Shown here: positions 31,283-34,215 of the stretch, in pieces
Layout: every line of letters begins with the position of its first letter
How positions within the stretch are numbered: position 1 is the first letter of the stretch
Source of the DNA: Planctomycetia bacterium
Lineage (GTDB): Bacteria; Planctomycetota; UBA1135; UBA2386
Length of the DNA: 34,215 nucleotides
Assembly (NCBI GenBank): GCA_005776365.1
Contig: SXPK01000069.1
Coordinates: 1 to 34,215 of the forward strand
Direction: 5' to 3'
The notes under the pieces: generated by a model
The model's input: only the letters and a program-made list of their open reading frames with translations
The model's database searches: none
Told to the model about the DNA's origin: nothing
Made by a program: the position numbers and the translations under genes

Positions 31283-32385
31283 AGCCACCCGCGCCTTCTG
31301 TAGAAGACCAGCATGCCAATGACCATCGTCAGCATCGCAGCAAGGACGCCGGGGTAGCCGTACTCCCAACGCAGCTCCGGCATGTGGTCAAAGTTCAGTC
31401 CGTAGATGCCGACCACGAAGGTCAACGGAATGAAGATCGTCGCGATCAGCGTCAGCACCTTCATGACCTCATTGAGGCGGATGCTGGCAGACGCCAGATG
31501 CAGTTCCGTAAGGCTGGCGCCGAGTTCGCGATAGTTCTCGAGCAGATCGAGCAATTGCACGACGTGGTCGTGCACGTCGCGGAGGTAGATGCGTGTCTCA
31601 GCGCTGATGCGAGCAGAGTCGCCTCGCATCAACAGCCCCATCACATCGCGCAGAGGCCACAGCGCGCGGCGGGCTCCCAGTAGTTCTCGGCGCGCATGAT
31701 GCAGTTCCCGCACCACCGCGGCAGGTGCGCCGCCGGCGACGACTGCCTCTTCTACCGACTCGAGTCGGTCGCCCAGCGATTCCATCGCCGGGAAGTAGGC
31801 ATCGACGATCGCATCGACCAACGCATAAGCGAGGTAATCGGGACCGTGCTTGCGCAGGCGCGACAGCGGATCGCGCGCGCGCGCGCGCACTGGATCGAAG
31901 CAGTCCCCTGCGTGCTCTTCGAAGGTCAGCACAAAATCGTCGCCAAGGAACAAGCACATCTGTTCGGTCTCGCCAGGATGCGCCGTGTCGAGCATCCGCA
32001 GCACGAGGAACTGATGCTCTGGATAGTCCTCCAACTTGGGCCGCTGGTGCGTGTGCACTACGTCCTCGAGCGCGAGGCGGTGCAGCGAGAAGGCCTCGCC
32101 GAGTTTGCGCAGCAGTTCCACGTCACCGAGCCCAGCAACCGCGAGCCAGACGACGCCGCCTTGGCGACGCAGTTCCAAGGCGCGATCGAGCGTGACCCCT
32201 CGCTCTTCGACGCATCCCCCGTCATGCATCCGCATCACGGACAACACCGGTCTCGGCGCGTTTGGATCGTCTGCAATCGTGCCCGGCGGCGCGCCGATTG
32301 GCACCCGTGCCTTATGTGGTTTACGGCACGGCCTCTTTGCTTCCGTGGTGCTTCGCCGTGGCTGCCTTGCTGGTTGATCGTGCAC
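31279..32385 (-). CDS. corA: CorA-family divalent metal ion transporter with a GLN variant of the GMN motif
   Basis: CorA proteins are homopentameric Mg2+ (or Co2+/Ni2+/Zn2+) channels. The 368-residue protein has a cytoplasmic alpha/beta domain (VVWLAVAGLGDVELLRKLGEAF, LALEDVVHTHQRPKLEDY, FVLTFEEHAGDCFDPVR), the long stalk helix (DRLESVEEAVVAGGAP to RIYLRDVHDHVVQLLDLL) and two C-terminal membrane helices. The pore motif reads YGLNF at residues 328-332, with Leu instead of the near-universal Met of YGMNF; the following MPEL is conserved. The GTG at 32385 is chosen because it starts 13 bp after the previous stop; the track start at 32463 lies within the upstream gene. A basic N-terminal tail precedes the domain. 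Confidence 0.9.
   Translation of the reverse strand: MHDQPARQPRRSTTEAKRPCRKPHKARVPIGAPPGTIADDPNAPRPVLSVMRMHDGGCVEERGVTLDRALELRRQGGVVWLAVAGLGDVELLRKLGEAFSLHRLALEDVVHTHQRPKLEDYPEHQFLVLRMLDTAHPGETEQMCLFLGDDFVLTFEEHAGDCFDPVRARARDPLSRLRKHGPDYLAYALVDAIVDAYFPAMESLGDRLESVEEAVVAGGAPAAVVRELHHARRELLGARRALWPLRDVMGLLMRGDSARISAETRIYLRDVHDHVVQLLDLLENYRELGASLTELHLASASIRLNEVMKVLTLIATIFIPLTFVVGIYGLNFDHMPELRWEYGYPGVLAAMLTMVIGMLVFYRRRGWL
31872..31888. repeat. Alternating CG tract of 17 bases inside corA
   Basis: CGCGCGCGCGCGCGCGC is uninterrupted from 31872 to 31888 and encodes alternating Arg-Ala residues (RARARD). Such tracts can form Z-DNA and are prone to slippage; a 2-bp change would break corA. Confidence 0.9.
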
Positions 32386-32398
32386 TTCGGAATCGAAC

Positions 32399-34126
32399 CT
32401 AGCCGCGATGCGCCCACTCCTCCAGGCTGTAGAGCACGTTCTGCGGCACCGGCACTCGCGCACGATCGGTCAGTTCGCGCAGAACTTCGTCGAAGGTCAG
32501 GCCCTCGGCGAGCCCAGCGCGCAATGACGCTGCGTCGAGCTTGAACTGGTGGACATGGTCGCTCTTTAGCCGTTTGGAGAAGCGATCGAAGGCGTGCACT
32601 GCCTCGTGCACATCGTCGCCCGGAAACAACAGGACCTCGAAGTCCGGGTTCACGATGACCATGCTTCGCGTGCCTCCCACCTTTGCAGCCGGCTCGGCTT
32701 CGAGCAGTTCGGATCCGAGTTGCGACAATCGCAAGGCAACTGGCCTGCCGTCGCGAAGGCCGATGTCGACGATACCAAGCGGATAAAGCCTTCGTTTCAC
32801 CCACAACAGCAGGTTCATCGCCAACTGCTGCAGCGACTCAGTGGGCGTGTAGCCCGATCCGGCGAACCGAGCTGCGAAGAACTCCTCCGCTTGTTGCCCG
32901 TCCAGTTGCGCCAGATACGCGTTGCGCGCCAGCATCGGCAGGCACGTCATCTCCTGCCAAACGAGTGGCTCGCCGCGCTTCAGCAAGCGGAGCAGCACAC
33001 GCCGCATGCGGACCTGGTGGAATGGCTCGCCGGGCAAGGTCCGGTCCTCGACGAAGTTCTGCAGCAGCAACTTCTGCTGCTCTGCAAGCGGCGCACGATC
33101 GAAGTCCATCCCTTGCGGCGTCGGTCGCAGCGCGCGCTCGCCCTTGCGGTCGATGAACCTGCGGAAGAGGCAGAACTTGTAGATCAACTCCAACTGCGCA
33201 TCGCAGCCAAGGAATCCACCAGGCAACAGCAGCAGAGAAGAAGCGATGCGCTTGTGGCTTGCTTTGAACAGATCGCCTTCGGAGGTGAACAGCACCTTGC
33301 TCTGATGCAGCTCCCGCAGAAACCGCCCGACGTTGCTCGCGAGGTTGCCGCCACAAGAAAGCGTCTCCTGCACGACGACAGGGTGTGATGCGACGTGCTT
33401 CAGCAGCTCTTCGAGCACCACTTCGTGAAACAACACGAACGCGGACTCGACGGGCTGGATGCCGAGGCGAGCGAGTTGGAGCGGCGCTACGGTCCCCAGC
33501 ATCGACTCCTCGAGGCACTTCTGGCACAGCTCCCGATCGGGCTTCTGGCCGTCCTCGAACTCAGCGGCCAGATCGTCCCACGCGGAGATGCCGCCGTGTT
33601 TCTGCATCGACGCCAAGAACGCCTCGGCAACTGCGGCCGGCAGCTTGGCTCGTCGCGCCGCGATCGAGGAGCCCATCGCGTAGAGCTTGTAGATCTTGCG
33701 CGCATGGTCAGCCGCCCTTGCGTCGGCGGGAGGCGCAGGCCGGATCCCTTCCTTCGCTTTTTCGGCACGCGCGCGAAAGTGACGAGCATCGAGGAAGCCT
33801 TGCAGCGTGACGAGGTCCTTGAGCGCATGCCGTGACATCCGCCGATGCTCAACGACGCACTTCGCCAACTCCGCGGGCACCGCGTAGCTGAGTCCGTCAA
33901 AATCCGTCCATCGCCGGTCGGAGCAGCCGAATAGAAAACCTTCGCGCTGCAACGAGGCAAGGCAGGCCTCGAGGTCGAAGCGACTCTTGAACACCCGGGC
34001 CTGCGTGGCGAACAACTGCGTCACGGACAACGCGGCTCTTGGCTCGCAGAAGAATGGTTCGAGCAGGTCCTGCAACTTCCGCGGCAGTGACTGCAGCCGC
34101 TGCACGGTCTTCTCCTCGTTCTCCAT
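32399..34126 (-). CDS. XPB/Ssl2 helicase-associated-domain protein (start uncertain)
   Basis: The product is at least 575 residues without a signal peptide or helicase motifs. The C-terminal 88 residues (about 488-575: MVIVNPDFEVLLFPGDDVHEA, DRVHQFKLD-type HVHQFKLDAASLRAGLAEG, TFDEVLRELT, VPVPQNVLYSLEEW) match my memory of the helicase-associated domain found in bacterial proteins next to or linked with XPB-type DNA helicases (Helicase_C_3). The N-terminal part is helical, with winged-helix-like segments (SVTQLFATQARVFKSRFDLEACLASLQREGFL). The frame remains open upstream of the ATG at 34126 to the window edge (AVAWLGAEPAPVPGKAP...), so the gene may start further upstream or be fused. A helicase partner, if any, would lie beyond 34215. 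A role in DNA repair is inference. Confidence 0.75.
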   Translation of the reverse strand: MENEEKTVQRLQSLPRKLQDLLEPFFCEPRAALSVTQLFATQARVFKSRFDLEACLASLQREGFLFGCSDRRWTDFDGLSYAVPAELAKCVVEHRRMSRHALKDLVTLQGFLDARHFRARAEKAKEGIRPAPPADARAADHARKIYKLYAMGSSIAARRAKLPAAVAEAFLASMQKHGGISAWDDLAAEFEDGQKPDRELCQKCLEESMLGTVAPLQLARLGIQPVESAFVLFHEVVLEELLKHVASHPVVVQETLSCGGNLASNVGRFLRELHQSKVLFTSEGDLFKASHKRIASSLLLLPGGFLGCDAQLELIYKFCLFRRFIDRKGERALRPTPQGMDFDRAPLAEQQKLLLQNFVEDRTLPGEPFHQVRMRRVLLRLLKRGEPLVWQEMTCLPMLARNAYLAQLDGQQAEEFFAARFAGSGYTPTESLQQLAMNLLLWVKRRLYPLGIVDIGLRDGRPVALRLSQLGSELLEAEPAAKVGGTRSMVIVNPDFEVLLFPGDDVHEAVHAFDRFSKRLKSDHVHQFKLDAASLRAGLAEGLTFDEVLRELTDRARVPVPQNVLYSLEEWAHRG

Positions 34127-34215
34127 CGCTGCTGCGATCGCAGCGATTGTGGCACTGCGCGACGGCGCCTTGCCTGGGACCGGCGCGGGTTCGGCGCCGA
34201 GCCAGGCGACCGCGG

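Noticed and set aside
30043-31683. 546-aa plus-strand ORF
   Set aside because: It is antisense to four well-recognised genes (thiL, the S26-like gene, thiE, corA).
1-34215. CRISPR arrays, tRNA/rRNA genes, insertion sequences, phage genes
   Set aside because: I saw no regularly spaced repeats, cloverleaf or rRNA sequence, transposase or integrase motifs, or terminal inverted repeats.

Overview
The window is GC-rich, gene-dense bacterial chromosome with no rRNA, tRNA, CRISPR array, insertion sequence or phage gene that I can see. High GC, many GTG starts, weak Shine-Dalgarno signals, an abundance of exported HEAT/TPR repeat proteins and lipoproteins, and a pair of proteins with a conserved HGGQYRGP stretch after the signal peptide suggest a planctomycete-like organism (inference only; no marker rRNA is present). 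I support 29 protein genes, two of which touch the window edges.

Layout. (1) 1-536, minus: 5' part of a PaaZ-type aldehyde dehydrogenase. (2) 647-1533, plus: two translationally coupled BamE-like lipoproteins. (3) 6583-1553, minus: a tightly packed operon of two repeat-type lipoproteins, a DUF366 protein, an AglD/UPF0104-type membrane protein and a PfkB sugar kinase; three of its junctions are 4-nt ATGA/GTGA overlaps. (4) 7329-11798, plus: two tandem paralogous exported HEAT-repeat proteins, separated by a very strong hairpin terminator. (5) 16180-11738, minus: an exported TPR protein, an exported alpha/beta-hydrolase-like protein and a membrane protein fused to a spermidine-synthase-like domain, which overlaps the second HEAT gene tail to tail. 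(6) 16298-20186, plus: dxr, rseP (with extra PDZ-like modules) and a UbiA-family prenyltransferase. (7) 20998-20213, minus: a coiled-coil protein, followed on the same strand by the CCA-adding enzyme (22405-21053). (8) 22427-23104, plus: a membrane-anchored orphan. (9) 34126-23115, minus: an uninterrupted run of ten genes: an XPB-helicase-associated-domain protein, CorA, ThiE/TenI, a degenerate S26 signal-peptidase-like protein, ThiL, TsaE, an ECF sigma factor with its coupled membrane anti-sigma candidate, a TolC-type outer membrane protein and another exported HEAT protein.

How they work together. Housekeeping functions (isoprenoid synthesis via DXR, thiamine phosphate metabolism, tRNA CCA addition and t6A modification, Mg2+ transport, site-2 proteolysis) are mixed with envelope functions. 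The least explained part is the set of exported repeat proteins, above all the tandem paralogs at 7329-11798, whose predicted mature N-terminus begins with the same His-Gly-Gly-Gln-Tyr-Arg-Gly-Pro and is followed by a flexible linker and a conserved Trp-rich block. Other points worth checking are several proteins that keep a family fold but have lost or changed signature residues: the signal-peptidase-like protein, the CorA GMN motif, the ThiE QLREK motif, the spermidine-synthase DSTDP motif and the hydrolase nucleophile elbow. All family calls are from reading the translations; no database search was run.
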